This document shows, in pieces, positions 1-12,497 of a stretch of 64,000 nt of DNA (positions are counted from its first letter, which is position 1; each line of letters starts with the position of its first letter). The stretch is from the NCBI GenBank assembly GCA_013399855.1, contig VXAY01000104.1:618487-682486 (forward strand). Direction: 5' to 3'. The notes beneath the pieces are model-generated. The model searched no databases, was not told the origin of the DNA, and saw nothing but the letters and a program-made list of their open reading frames with translations. Source of the DNA: Oxyruncus cristatus (Eukaryota > Chordata > Aves > Passeriformes > Cotingidae). The position numbers and the translations under genes are program-made.

Positions 1-1552
1 GGAAGGACTTGGCTTTTTAAGGAGGGGGGGGAAAAGGGCATTTCTGGTCAGGAGGGTGTTGAGACATTTTCAACGTGGGACAACTGCCAAGTAAACGTAA
101 TGCTAACAGAAACTGTACACACCTGACTGAAGTACGGCCCTGGGACTGCTCCCGGGGGGTTTAATGCCTCTCTCAGGTGGCACCTCAGCCTGGTCCTACA
201 CTGCAGTGTGTCACTGTGGAATCAGCTGTTGACATTCGAAAATGACCCCCCTGCAGCCCCTCCCTGCTGCCTGTCTCGGCGGGAGGGCTCGGTGACGGGT
301 TCCATACACGTTAGTTAGGAGGAGCTGCTTTGCTGGAGGTGCCCAGAAACGTGACCTGGCGAGACAAGGGGTCTGCCCAGGTCTGGGCAGAGTGTGGAAG
401 GAAAGCAAGTGCAAGTCGGCTTTCCTGGGGGAAATGAGGAAGAGGCACTGCCCTGAGCCATGCGAGAGAACCCTTCCCATTCATTTAGAGCACTGCACGT
501 TCCTTTCCTTGAAGGTAACGCAGTGCTGCTGTAATGCCGCTGCGAGGAGTGCTGGTATGTGTGACACAAACAGATTACTTAATAACCGATTTTGCAAGAG
601 GGGAAAAGTAAAGCTCCACCTTATCCTCTGAGATAAGGTATTCTTGGCTCTCTAAGCGTAACTTCCCCCGGGCTCGCTGCCGCCCTGACTCCGTGGTGGG
701 GTGGAGGGTGCCGGGTTTCAAGTCTGACAACTCCACTGCTGCAAAGCCCGAGGAGCCCTCCAGCTCCACGTGTAGGAAACAGGGACCAGCACACCTGTCC
801 TGCCCTCCAAATGATGGGCAAAGTAAAGGTTCCGATAGCATCTCTAAGATACCACTGCTATAGGAGTGAATTCAGGAAAATATGCTGCTAGTGGAAACTT
901 TCCCTGGATCCTGTTATCATTGTGGGATTTACTATTGTGCTGCTAACTCTGCAGAGAGGCTAAATCATGGATTTTGTAACAACATTCCATAACTACTTGT
1001 TCCATTTTAGCACTTTCCTCCTCTTGCTTTCTATTCTTGACCAGGTTGTGTCACTGCACTTTGCTGGTAGAAAGCTGTGTGATGCCATAAGCCCGAGATT
1101 AGTCCTTGATGGTTGGATCAATGAGGAGAGAGGTGAAAAGGGCAAAAAAAACTCTGAACATCTTTACCTTTATTAGCAGTGTGCAGACAGTAGGAGAAAT
1201 GAGCCGTGTTTGCCCACTTACTTGATTTCTTTTTCTCCTCTCACCCCCACCCTCAGTCTTTGATCCGTGACTGCAGGCAGACCTTCTCCACTTTCAGAAA
1301 TAACCACATGACCTGTTTCATATCAGAGTTTTTAATTGCTTCTGAAATAAATGTGATTAAAAAATTAATCAGGTAAAATCTGATCATAGAATGTACTTCA
1401 TTAATATTCTTTGGTACCTTTAATTTATGTGTGGAGATAAACGAGGCTGTATTTTGCTTTGGTAAGGCTGAGTCAGGCTTTGCTCCTGCAAAAGCCAAAC
1501 ACAGAGGACTCAGGCACTGCCTTTTTGCTCTCTTTCCATACAGCAGCTGGCA

Positions 1553-1757
1553 CAACTTCCCTGCGAGGGTGGGGAGGCCCTGGCACAGGTTGCCCAGAGA
1601 AACTGTGGCTGCCCCACCCCTGGAAGTGTCCAAGGCCAAGTTGGACGGGGCTTGGAGCAACCTGGGATAGTGGAGGGTGTCCCTGCCCATGGCAGGGGAT
1701 TGGAACAAGGTGATTTTGAAGGTCCCTTTCAACTCAAACCATTCTGGAATTCTGTGA
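1553..1757 (+). mobile_element. CR1 LINE 3'-end fragment (sense)
   Basis: The sequence reads through the avian CR1 3' region: CCTGGCACAGGTTGCCCAGA, then GGAAGTGTCCAAGGCCA, then GTGTCCCTGCCCATGGCAGG. It ends in the terminal block AACCATTCTGGAATTCTGTG. It is 5'-truncated, as is usual for CR1. The boundaries are approximate. Confidence 0.85.
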
Positions 1758-2334
1758 ACTTGGGAATGGCAGGCTCAGGTTGGGACCTAATGCTGCTCCA
1801 CACAGCTAGTGGAAACAACATGGGTGGTTTGGATCTTCCCAGCTTTGAAGCATCGGGGTAAAAGATTTCAGATTTTCAGATTTTTTTTCTCTCCAACTTT
1901 AATTCTCCATGGCACTTTGCAGGAGGCTCCTTACTCTTGGCAGTGTCCAGCAGCTCATTGCATGGGATACCTCTCTGCTCACTGCCCAGGTCTGTCCTCT
2001 GCTGCTAGGAATCAGCATTAGCTCTGGGGTTGCTGGGGTGGGCTGGGGAGGTGTTGATTCCTGCCTGCTCTGTGCTGGGTGAGAAAAGCTACGAGTTCAG
2101 AGGGTGATAAACTGACTCTACATAAGGCAGTGATAAGTTGGCTGTGCAGGCAGGAGAAATGCAGAGGAGCAGCTGAGTCAATAGCTGGTGTGGTGGGCCT
2201 GTGGTGAGGGAGAGGTGGTGGTTTCTTTTCAGTGATGATAAGTTTTGTGCCAACACATGCGCAGTGTGAGGTGAAGGAAGGTGTTTCCATACCATTCTGA
2301 CAGTGACTGGCTTTTTTGCAGCTCCAATCAGTTA

Positions 2335-2395
2335 AGAATCACAGAGTCATTTAAGCTGGAAAAGACCTTTGGAGATGGTCAAGTCCAACCATTTA
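2335..2395 (-). mobile_element. CR1 LINE 3' tip (antisense)
   Basis: AGAATCACAGAGTCATTTAA followed by GCTGGAAAAGACCTTTGGAG and AAGTCCAACCATT is the reverse complement of a CR1 3' end. Only about 60 bp is recognisable, and it is diverged, so this is probably an old copy. Confidence 0.65.
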
Positions 2396-5300
2396 GAAAC
2401 AGTCGTCAACAATCTGACCTGGCAGTGAGACTGATTTCAGTGAGGGTCTCACTTGGCACCTTTCAGCCTTGGATGGGAGCAACTCTCAGTCAGGATTCAA
2501 GTTTAGGCTTGTTTGACTGCCTGCTCCCACCTTCCTCTGCCCAACAGAGCTTTTATAAGGTACGGTAACACTGGATATAACAGTTCACATGGAGATTGAA
2601 AAGCTGATACAACCTTTGCTCAGTCATCAGTTGTGAGCCCGGATGTGCTGATGACCCCTCGCAGATTTTTCTGGGACATTTAAAATGAAAAGGTAACCCA
2701 AAATGTGTTGGAGAGATCCAGTCATGTTACCTGAGCTGGGGCTGGGTAGCACAGGAGTGTCCTTCCTTCTCTTAGCAGAACTGCTGGAGCTGAGCTTAAC
2801 CTGAAAACTGGTACTAGGGCTGTAGCTTGTAGGCTGGCTCAGGCATCATCCCAGCCTTCCTGGGGTTCCGTCCCTTCCTTTCCTTCAGGTGACGTTCCTA
2901 ATCTGGTTGCACAGCACTGGGCAAACTTAAATAGAGGCTGAGAGGGGACAAAGGGAACTCGAGGCACTTCCTGAAGGAAGCGTTTGCTGCTGGAGAGGCA
3001 TCGGGAGCCTTGGTGTTTGCATTCCTTCATGGTGCCCTGCTGGCACCAGCTTGGCCTTCCGGGAAGCCCGGCTCCAGCTGCCCTCCGTGAAACACGTGTT
3101 TAATTATGACTGCAGCCTTGGAATCAAGGTTTGCTTGCAGGGGGCTGGTTTGAGGTTTTTCCCAGGGAGCGGAGGCAGTGCTTGGGTGCCTTAGTCATCA
3201 TACCACAGCTCTTTCTTCTCTTCAAGGAGGGTCTAAAATCCTACCTGCATCTGTGAACCTGATAGTGCCAAGTACAGCTTGGTACTCATTTACTCAGCCT
3301 TGGTCATTAATGAGATGGAAATACAGAAAATGAGGCCAGGATTTTCAGCCAATATTGGTTATTTTGGGTGGTCATTTGGAGTGTTTTGGAAGGGGACAGC
3401 ATTTTAAAGGATGCCAGACAATCCAAAGTTACCATGCTTCCAAAGAGCTAAGTCTAACAGTCCAGCACAGCTCCCTTCCTCTGCCCTGTTCCCCAAAGCC
3501 CTGTGTTTTAAAGTCTTCCTTGTCTTTCCATGGAAGCCAAGTAGTCCAGGCCAGATTAGATCAGATCACAGCAGGACAGGTTTGGTGGCTTTTGTAACCT
3601 CTCACAACTCCAAAGAAGAGAAAGAAAAGCAGCTTACGGGGTTGTGGGTAAGAGTCTCGCAAGGGCTTACGTAAAGCTCCGGGAGAATACCCCCACCACA
3701 TGTTCATTGTTCTGCCTGAACAATGTTCACCCCTTATTTCACTGCCGCCCTCATGACTGACTTTGCTCCTTCTACACAAGCAGAGTTTGTAGGATCTTCA
3801 GGAAGTCAGTTAAAGACCTCTTTTCATTTTGTTTTGATTTTCTGTTCCTCCTTAGCTACTCTTGACTTTATGTGAGCTCTGTCTTTTAGAGACATCCTGT
3901 TGCTCAGGGCTAACTCCCCTTTTACACATGCTTCGCTGGAGTGGCCTCTGGATCTTGTTAGGAATCTGACAGGTCCAGTTTGGGTCATCCATCAGGTGTT
4001 TGGAACAGTGGAGTGTAAGCTTTAGGCAGATGGCTGGGAAGACTTCCCCTCTGCCTAACCATGGTGGTGTTACATGGGAACCTTTTGGAGGTCACTTTAC
4101 ATGAAGATGGATCTGACCTTTTGAAGATATTGAAGTTCTAGAAGTCTGATGTTAATAAAAGAAGAAAAAACCCCAGCCTCCAATTCTCATGCTGTTTTCC
4201 CCTGCACAGCTCATTCCTTGCCCCTCGTAGGGATTTCAGTCAAGGACTGCAATGGGTCACATTGGGATGTGAAGTGCAGTAAGGCAAATATATAAAATGA
4301 TCTTTGGACAAGTTCTCCCTTTGATTAACTGCATCTTCACTGCTGATGCTGGGTCCTCTCTTGAAGCTTAACCATGAATGTGAGGTTCTTTGGTCAGAGC
4401 TGGCAGACTTGAAAAGAATCCCTGTTGTTCTAATCTTGTCCCCTTCTTCTCTCCTTTGTCCGTGGCACAGTAGCTCAGGGTGGTCTCTCCTGAAGCGTCT
4501 CTTCTATTTTGTGCTTTCCTGCCTTTCTGTCAGGGCAGGCTCCTCTCCTGATGGCATTTATCAGACTGTGGAGCCCCTACACAGCTTTATGGTGGTTGTT
4601 TCTGTTGCCTGATGGATTAACACTGAAGCTTTTCCTTGGCAAACTGCCACATGATGGAAGAATCAGTTAATTGCCTGCTAGTATTGTTTACAGAAGAAGG
4701 GATTTGGATCTGATATAACTGGTATGTTCAGATTTCCACAAAGTGATCAGTGAATCTTTCTGCTGTTTCCCTGATCGATGGGTTTTTACTTGCGTGGGAA
4801 ATTGGTCACCTGAATATCAGGATGTTCTGAGAATCCTGTGGGGACTAGTGGGTGAGCCTGGGACTGTGCTTGGGCAGCCCATCTGGAGAACTGGTTATGG
4901 CTTGGCTTTCCTTGGAGTTTCAGTATCTCTGTCCATGTGCATTAATGGGTGGAGATGGTCAGGATGTAGGCCCTGCATCTGCTCCTCTGCTGCCACCAGC
5001 ACCTGTAATTCCCTCTAAAACCAGGTAGAGCTAAGGGCACCAGGCACGTGACGGCGTGGCCTTTTGTTCTTATTTCTTGAGCTGATTTGAAACTAAGCAG
5101 GGCTTAGTTTGGGACTTCCTTAGCGCTACTTTTAGTATCGCCCCCTTTTAAAATGGATCATCCCTCTGATTTATTTGTCCTTCTAGGCCATCAGCTTTTT
5201 ATGTTATTAATTTCCTTTGACTTGCACACAAAATGAGAAGCACCTTCTGCCGCCACGCCCGGGTTGGAAAAGCAGCCTGGCTGCGATCCCGGCAGCGCCC

Positions 5301-5956
5301 TGGCTAATGCCACATCTCTGGAGGCTTGGTGACATGCCAGCACCTCAGCCACAAAGCTCTGCCATCTTCTGCTGATTAAGCATGTGGCAGGCTGTGTCCC
5401 CTTCCCCTCTCGGATGACTCCTCCCAAGCAAAGCCCTTCATGCAGGTAGCCCAAAGCATCCATCCCAGTCTTCCCAGAGAGCCTGGGGGCAAGGGGGTGC
5501 CCACTGCAGGAGGGGATGCAAGTGGCCAGAGCTGGTGGAGAAGGTTTGGGCTCTGTGGACATGTCAGCTGTAACCACGTGAGCCTGTCGCGGGCTCACCG
5601 GGTTTGATGTGACTGTCCCTGTTCTGCGGAAAGGAGCCTTGAAAGGAGAAACAAGGACTGGCTGAAAACTGCTGATGCTCAGCTCATTTTCAGTCCTTCA
5701 TGCATTTTTAATATTAGATTTTGATCTTGTTTCCTTCGAAGGTGCAAGTGTGAGGTTCTTTATAAGCTGGTCTGACCAGGCTCTGAGTCTCAAGAACCCA
5801 GTCATGTGGAAGGGATTCCTTCTTAGATGCAGCAGGCAGACTTTATCCTTTGATCCTGTAACTTTTGTCTCCTTTCTCTAAGTGACTAAGTTTCGGTTTC
5901 GCTGAGCAAAAGCCATTCCACTGTCACCTTTTTCTTAAAAGAGTTAAAAATGGAAA

Positions 5957-6080
5957 GGATCATAAATAAAGTGATTGGGATTGGAAGGGACCTTAAAGAT
6001 ACCTAATTCTAACACCCTGCTGTGGGCAGGGACACCTTTGACTAGACCAAATTGTTCCAAGCCCCGTCCTACCTGGCTTT
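5957..6080 (-). mobile_element. CR1 LINE fragment (antisense)
   Basis: GGGATTGGAAGGGACCTTAA, CTGTGGGCAGGGACACCTTT and GTTCCAAGCCCCGTCC match the reverse complement of the CR1 3' region. The copy is clearly diverged. Its edges are approximate. Confidence 0.75.
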
Positions 6081-7700
6081 GATGATGAAAAGCACATATT
6101 CCTGCAGGCAGGGAAAGGGAGGGAGTGCTGCATTTCACAGAACTTCAGTTGGGTGACACACCAGTGAGTTTTCACCAGTAGAACTGACTCAGGGAGTTTG
6201 GTGTGCCCAGACTCCAAATCTGGGTGCTGAATCATGAACTGCTGTTCTTCAGTAACTCTTAATAAAGCAAAAGATGTGGTTTCAGCTGAATTTTTCCAGG
6301 AGGACCTCCCTGATGATGACTACTTCTTTCTTGGTTAGTAATGAGATGCAATGATTTTGCTGTGAGCTTGGTGCACAGTGAAGATTCTCCTTGGGCACAA
6401 ACTTCAAGGGTTTTAGGAGCAGCTGGTGTAAGAGCCAGGAAGCCCCGGCTCACCGCTGTCCCACAGAACAGAATCACTGCCACCAGGACCTGCAGGAGGG
6501 GTTCAAGTGTTGTGAAATACACGCTGGTCAGCCAAAACAGCTCTGAAAATCAGTGAGGTACACACAGAGGGTGATGGATTCTCTGGGGAGGGCGATGGGA
6601 GCAGCCCCTCAGGAGGAACTGTGTTGGGTGTACGAGGCCAAACTGTGCACCTGGATTAGCTGGAGCAGTTCAGCACTCGGCTCCATCGTCCCCAAGCCGT
6701 AGGATCCCAGCCCGGTGCCTGTGTGCCACGTTACATTTCTCAGGCATTGCCTTTTGCAGCCAATGGTTCTCATGGGAAAGGCTGGGCTCCCCCGGTGAGT
6801 CGGAAATGTCTCAGGAGCTCAGTGCATTGAGAGTATGTGTCAATTGTTTCCTTCCAGGCGCTTTGGGAAGGGAGCCCAGAAGTTTATCTCAGCGTTTGGA
6901 ACAATATAAACAGATGCCAAGCACTTGAAGTACACGGAGGAGGAAAATGTCTTGCTTGGCCTCCCTGAACAGACTGGGAGGGGGCGGAGGGGGGACACGG
7001 AAAACAACATTAAATAAGTCTCTGCCTTCAGACTAGGGAAAAGCAGCAAAGTAATGCAGATGTTTGCCTGCGTATATACAACTGAGTTTCATGTTACCAA
7101 AATCTCTACTGCGCACACGTGGTCCAAAGATTAAAGAGATTGTCCAGTTCTGTTGGCAGCATATTAAAGTATTAAGACTACAGGCTTACTATGATGTGTT
7201 TTATTATCAAGCTGGCCACAGAATTCAAGTGATTCAAAGGAGGACATCGTTTAATACAAATAACCTTTTGCATCAGGCTTCTGGATACAATCTTGGGTGT
7301 GAGAATCCCTTGGGAAGGGCTACCAGTGCCCTGTGTGTCTGGGGTCACTCCCACCCTCCAGCTCCTGCTTGTGCTCCGATAAGATCTCCCCTTCGCTGTC
7401 CCTGAGCGGCGTTTAGGGGCCATCTGCCACGTTAAAGCTGATGTTTTCAGTTTGCTGGAAGAGCTTTCTGGGTTTCCTTTGGCACGCAAGAGCTAAATCG
7501 GATCTTCAGGTGTCGATCCGAAGGTCTTGCTGCAGATGCCTCCGTGGCTCTGCCTGTTCCCTCTGTGGTGTGATCCCATTCCTTGGAGATGGCCGTGCCG
7601 GCACACCAGGCTGGAGGCAGCACACGCACGACTGTTCTCTTGTCGCCGTTCTGCTGCCTGAGTTTGAACCCTGCTCAGCCCTGCATTTCTGTTTCTTCCA

Positions 7701-7734
7701 TTCCTGGAAGTGTCCAATGCCAGGTTGGATGGGA
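7701..7734 (+). mobile_element. short CR1 LINE remnant (sense)
   Basis: The 34-bp stretch TTCCTGGAAGTGTCCAATGC followed by CAGGTTGGATGGGA matches the central part of CR1 3' ends seen elsewhere in this window. It is too short to be certain of. Confidence 0.5.
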
Positions 7735-8461
7735 CAGAAGTTCAGAAAGCCCTGAAAATAAAACATTTTTATCAATCTCATCGACATAACAGTTGGCAAA
7801 TATATTTGCGGTGCTTTGGTTTGAAATGAGAGTCTCAGTGCAAGGGGAAAGGCATCCTTGGGGTTTACATGCAGCATATGACATTTGACACTCACTCTGT
7901 TACTAGTTAATTTTTGTTTTGGAAAGTGAGGAGTACTCAGGAATTGACAGGAACTTCTGTGAGTAGTCCTTCCTCCTCTGCTGTGTTATAACAACACCCT
8001 AATGGTACTTAGAACACAGTACCTCTATAATGGCACCTGTATAAAGGTACCTAATGGCACTTTGACTTTTCATATACAATGGACTGCACAGTCAAGTGAT
8101 GTAGACTTTGTTGGCCTAAGCTCTTCAATTAAGCTGAATCAGTTGGCACAAGGTAGTTTTTAAGTCCAGCTGATGTATTTGGTAAAACAAATGGAAAAAA
8201 CAGTGTAGAATATGTTTGAAGAGCTCTCTAGTCAATATTACAAAATGAGTATGATGGCCTTCTGTTTTATATTTAAACGAGTCACAAGGACAAAAGTTAC
8301 CAGAGAGTCTGCACTGGCTGATGCTCTCAGAAATGAAGGTGCAAAAAATACTTTTCCAAATGGAAGCTACAGAGGTCCAAGCTCATATTGGAAGGCAAGA
8401 AAAACAGGACTAATTGATGCTGGGCCAGCATAGAAGGATAGTTCACTTGCCTATTGGAGAC

Positions 8462-8732
8462 AGGAATAGAACAAGGACTAATGGGTTCAAATTGAAAGAG
8501 GGGAAATTTAGGTTAGATATGCGGAAAAATTCTTCCCTGTGAGTGTGGTGAGGGGCTGGCAGAGGTTCCCCAGAGAAGCTGTGGCTGCCCCATCCATGGA
8601 AGTGTTCCAGGCCAGGTTGGACGGGGCTTGGAGCAACCTGGGATAGTGGAGGGTGTCCCTGCCCATGGCAGGGGTGGGAACCAGATGATCTTTAAGGTCC
8701 CTTTCCACTCAAACCAGTCTGGGATTCTATGA
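8462..8732 (+). mobile_element. CR1 LINE 3'-end fragment next to exon 3 (sense)
   Basis: A long CR1 tail: AGGAATAGAACAAGGACTAA, then AATTCTTCCCTGTGAG, GGTTCCCCAGAGAAGCTGTG and GTGTCCCTGCCCATGGCAGG, ending in a terminal block with GGGATTCTATGA. It stops 82 bp before the acceptor of the B-type SLC4A4 exon, so it lies within or close to the region where branch point and pyrimidine tract are expected. Confidence 0.88.
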
Positions 8733-8813
8733 AGGGCAGCGTGAAGTGTGCTGGCCAGTGATGCCCAAACTGCCCTGAGCTGGAGTTAATACTTGTGTAC
8801 TTGTGTTCCGCAG

Positions 8814-8993
8814 GGCACCACACAATTTACATCGGGGTCCACGTGCCGAAGAGCTACAGGAGGAGGAGGCGTCACAGGAGAAGACCTGGGCACAAAGAAA
8901 AGAAAGAAAAGGAGAAAATCTCGGAGAACTACTCAGACAAATCAGACGTAGAAAACGCTGATGAGACGAGCAGCAGCATCCTTAAACCACTCA
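8814..8993 (+). CDS. SLC4A4: SLC4A4 B-type exon 3 (NBCe1-B/-C N-terminus)
   Basis: This 180-bp exon encodes part of the long N-terminus found in NBCe1-B and -C, corresponding to about residues 25-85 of human NBCe1-B. It begins [15 protein letters not shown], continues with an Arg-rich run (RRRRRHRRR), a Lys/Glu-rich stretch and [10 protein letters not shown], and ends SSSILKPL. The acceptor is CCGCAG|GG. The donor is CTCA|GTAAGT, and splicing to the common exon forms LKPL-I-SPAAE. Phase is 1 at both ends. In mammals this segment contributes to autoinhibition and to binding of the activator IRBIT. The equivalent of human Ser65 (in SENYS) is present, but the equivalent of Thr49 is proline. The start codon is not in this window. 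Confidence 0.97.
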
Positions 8994-11900
8994 GTAAGTC
9001 CTGTTTCAGTTGTCACTCACTATAGTGGTCTGTTGTCTAGGGATCTGCTCGTGGAGGAGGAAACTTGATCCATGAAAACACTTGTCTCGTGTTGCACTGT
9101 TGGAGTAGTCTTAGCCAGTTGCTGTGGAATGGGTGCCGTGGCTCGGGAAAGACACAGGCTGGAGCAGACATTTCATCCCTCTGTATCACCTGAGTTGGCT
9201 CCTGAGCGAATGCCAGCCAGGAACAGGCCAACTGTTTAGAAGCAATTTGACACTGTGTGTAAAGAGATAGCAGGCAAAGGCAAAAACTGAGTAGGTGCCT
9301 GGGCAGATCTATTGCAGCTTCTGCCCTGGCTCTTGGGCATGCACCCGCTCTGGAATTCCAGCACCCCTTGGTTTTGACTTAGTGTGTCACTGACTTGTGG
9401 TGCTAATAACTTTTTTCCCACCAGTAATTAACCAGTTTAAAGTTCTGCAGACAAAAAGAAGAACAACATGTAGCATTGCTGTATGTTTGAGTATCTGTAG
9501 GGGTTGAATATCTGGATTTTGATAGGCAGGTGGGGTCTGTTTTGCATGCCCTGTTACTCTTTTCAGAGAGCAGCACCTGGAAAGGAAGGCAAGTCCCAGA
9601 TTCTGTTTGTTCTTCCTAGCTCTAGTTCCCTGGTTGTCTCAAGGAGTCAGCACTCAGAAACCGGCAGTTGGTTTTGCACCAAAATACCTGTCTTCAAGAA
9701 CTCAAATATGTTAAGTTTAATTTTTACATTTACATTTCTGTTGTTCTTTGGTGTGCAGGTGACCCGGCCTGTAGCAGTTCCTGTTTGGTTTCTGAGTGTA
9801 TCATATCCTAGGGGGATTTGCTTCCACAGGCTAATTGTGCCCATGGTTGAAAGCCCATTTCTTCCATCAGGTTTTCATGTTCTGCTATTCATTTTACCCA
9901 TCATTGTTTTGGTGTCATTTGAGGAAGGGTTAATGGTATTTTTTCTCTCTATTGTTTCAGTGCCTTAGTATGTTCTCATCTACTGTTATATCTGCATGTA
10001 AAAATGTGCAGTCTTTCCAGCTCTCTCCATCTGGGAATTTTCCTATCATCTTTCACCCCCTGACCTCTTTGCAGTGGAGATTTTTGGAGTATGATCACAT
10101 AAATAGCACTCAGTATTCCAGGTGTCCCACGTAACAGTGTTCATACCCCGTCACTGGGACCTTTTCTCTGTTGTTCCCCATCTCACGTATCCAGATACTT
10201 TTCCAGGTCCTTGCAGGGACTTGCTGTTTCTCGCTGGTGGCCAGATCTTTTTACAAGCTGGCTCAGTTAGTTCAGAGCTCTGTAAAGGAGAGAGGGAGTT
10301 CAGATTACTGTGTTGAATTACAGCTTGCCTCATATCTCCGGGTTTTTTTCTCTTCTGAAACTCTTGTCTTCAGAGCTGACATGAATTGTGTGTTTCCTAC
10401 CCTTTTTTTTTTGGCTTGCCAGAAGCCTTTCTTCTCTATCCTTCTGCTGTATCACACAAGAGAGTCCGAGGGAAGCCCAATTCTTTCCAGTCAGCACCTA
10501 CTGGGTGTCCAGTACTGACAATCCTGGCAAGAAATCCCAGTTAGAACCCCGGGTTTTTAATCTTCATCCCATAACAGGCATTGATTAAGGGGAAGGTGGC
10601 TCAGATTCAATTTCCAAAGGATATCAGAAAAGAAGAGCTGGGAAATACTGAGCAGCAACTTTGAGCTGGGAGAAAGGTGGATTGAACTATGTTACATATA
10701 TCTGAGGCAGCTGTCAGGAGAGAGCGTGGGGTATCGGAAGCTGAAATAGGGGTAAGGGCTGTGTAGTTCAGCAGAGCGGGAATAAAAGCGCTGTTGATGT
10801 AGTTGTTGGTACTTGGATTTCTTGATCTGTCCCTAAGGACCACGGTATCCTACCTGAAAATGATTTGTCAGCTTCTTTGGTGAAAACTGCACCGAATCTG
10901 GATCTGACTCACCAGATCAAGCTGCTCATCCCACAACAACCGAACCCGATGGAACATGTCTGTGGATACCGGGAAGCGAATAAACAGGTCCAGAAATGCA
11001 AACCTTCCCTAGAAAAGTTTTGTTCGGGTTCCAAACTGGTCACGCTGTGCTTCTGTATTTGGGGATTGGTGCAGTCTGGAAACATCAGTCATTTTTTTTT
11101 AATCTGTGGCCAGTTCAGTCAAACAAGCCAAACTTCAGTAGTTTATAGACAACCTTCAGCTCTCCCATCTGGAGATCGAACGTGTACAGATCTGTTTTAT
11201 CCTAAGGAAATTATTGCTTGGGAAAGATGCCTCCTTCACAAATGCAGACAGGGGTGCTGTGACAGACTGAGGAGGAGGCGGGAAGGCGGTGTTCCCTCCG
11301 CAGAACCCTTTCAGGACATTCCAGGCCTGCAGGGGCTGTCTCTGCACTCACAGAACTTTGGAGTTCACACCCTGGTTCTCAGCAGGACTGCTGACACTGC
11401 AGACGATGACAAATCCCTCTTCCAGGTGAAACATCCCAGCACCTCCTTTAACCAGCCTGGCCCTGGTTTCCACTTAGGGCCAGCAAGGAGGAAACACTTT
11501 TTAGCAGTGGTTATCCTGCCTGGTGCTGCCTCATTGGGTTGGCCAGTGCTTATCTCAGCACAAAGACGACGGTGTAGTTTGCTGCTGCTTGCAAGGGATG
11601 AGACAAGGGAGAAATAAGGAAGGCAGACACAATTTTCTCTGAGTCCATTTCCCTCTTCCTCATTCTTTACTACAGACACGCAGAGATCTTCCCATGAGGA
11701 AATGCATCTCTGCTTGATCTAGGAAGGGGTTTCTTCTCCTTGTGTGGTTGCCCTCCAAGTCAGTTTGGCTCACCTCCCTGGCCCAAACCCAGGGGCTGCA
11801 ATACTTTTACTGACTTTGTTGAAACTGCTTGTGCGCCTGAGAAATTGTTGCTGCCGAGGAATGGAATTCTCTCAGTGCTTGCGTCCCTGAAGAGAGTGTA

Positions 11901-12352
11901 ACCTCCTGTCGGGAGTCAGAATGTTGCCAGGTGGATAAATACAACTGCAGAATCTAAATTTTGGAATCCCTAAAAGGAGAGATAAGAGGACCCATTTAGA
12001 AAGAGAGAGGGACGATATGTTGTCCCATCAAAGGTTTGTAAAGGTTTTCAGTGGGCTTAGAGAATTCTTCCACCCACCCGCAGTAGTTCTTGAGTGTTTT
12101 AGTAAAAAAACATGCTTAATCCCTCAGATATGGGTTTAGAGGAGCATTTGCACGTTTGCAGCAGAGCCATTTCAGTAAGAAGCTGTTTGAGGCTTGTGCT
12201 GCCCCTTTGGATGGAGCCTCTCCTGTTGAAGGTGAGGTAGGGGCTGGATAGATCAGATTTGCACTGGAGGCAAGTAAATAGCTGGTACTGCTTCCCACCT
12301 TGGAGTGCCTGCCTTGCAGGAAAAGGTTATTGTGGGAATGTCCCAGTTGATA

Positions 12353-12497
12353 GGTTGCCCATCCCTGGAAATGTCCAAGGCCAGTTTGGATGGAGCTTGG
12401 AGCAACCTCGGCTAGTGGAAGGTGTCCCTGCCCATGGCAGGGGGATGGAACTGGTTGATCTTTAATGTCCCTTCCAACCCAGGCCATTCTGTGATTT
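12353..12497 (+). mobile_element. CR1 LINE 3'-end fragment (sense)
   Basis: CATCCCTGGAAATGTCCAAG, GGAGCTTGGAGCAACCTCGG, GTGTCCCTGCCCATGGCAGG and TTAATGTCCCTTCCAACCCA, followed by CATTCTGTGATTT, match the CR1 3' terminus. Confidence 0.85.

Larger units (their letters stand above)
1..8813 (+). other. SLC4A4: SLC4A4 intron upstream of exon 3 (partial)
   Basis: I see no coding exon here. The preceding B-type exon, which in mammals carries the start codon and an acidic stretch ending in EEEVE, was looked for by eye and not found, so it probably lies before position 1. The stretch holds five CR1 LINE pieces (near 1553, 2335, 5957, 7701 and 8462). The rest is unremarkable intron-like sequence with short chance reading frames. 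The intron ends in a normal acceptor, a T-rich tract followed by CGCAG, at 8813. Confidence 0.8.

Noticed and set aside
1253..1732. 159-codon - strand open frame, and similar frames at 8508-8708, 12116-12487 and 36905-37360
   Set aside because: These run through CR1 tails and repeat the same translated repeat sequence (for example SPAMGRDTLHYPRLLQAPSN). They are repeat-derived, not genes.
1..8800. Possible B-type start-codon exon of SLC4A4
   Set aside because: I looked for a sequence encoding the mammalian-like N-terminus ending in EEEVE with a phase-1 donor and found none. It is most likely upstream of the window.
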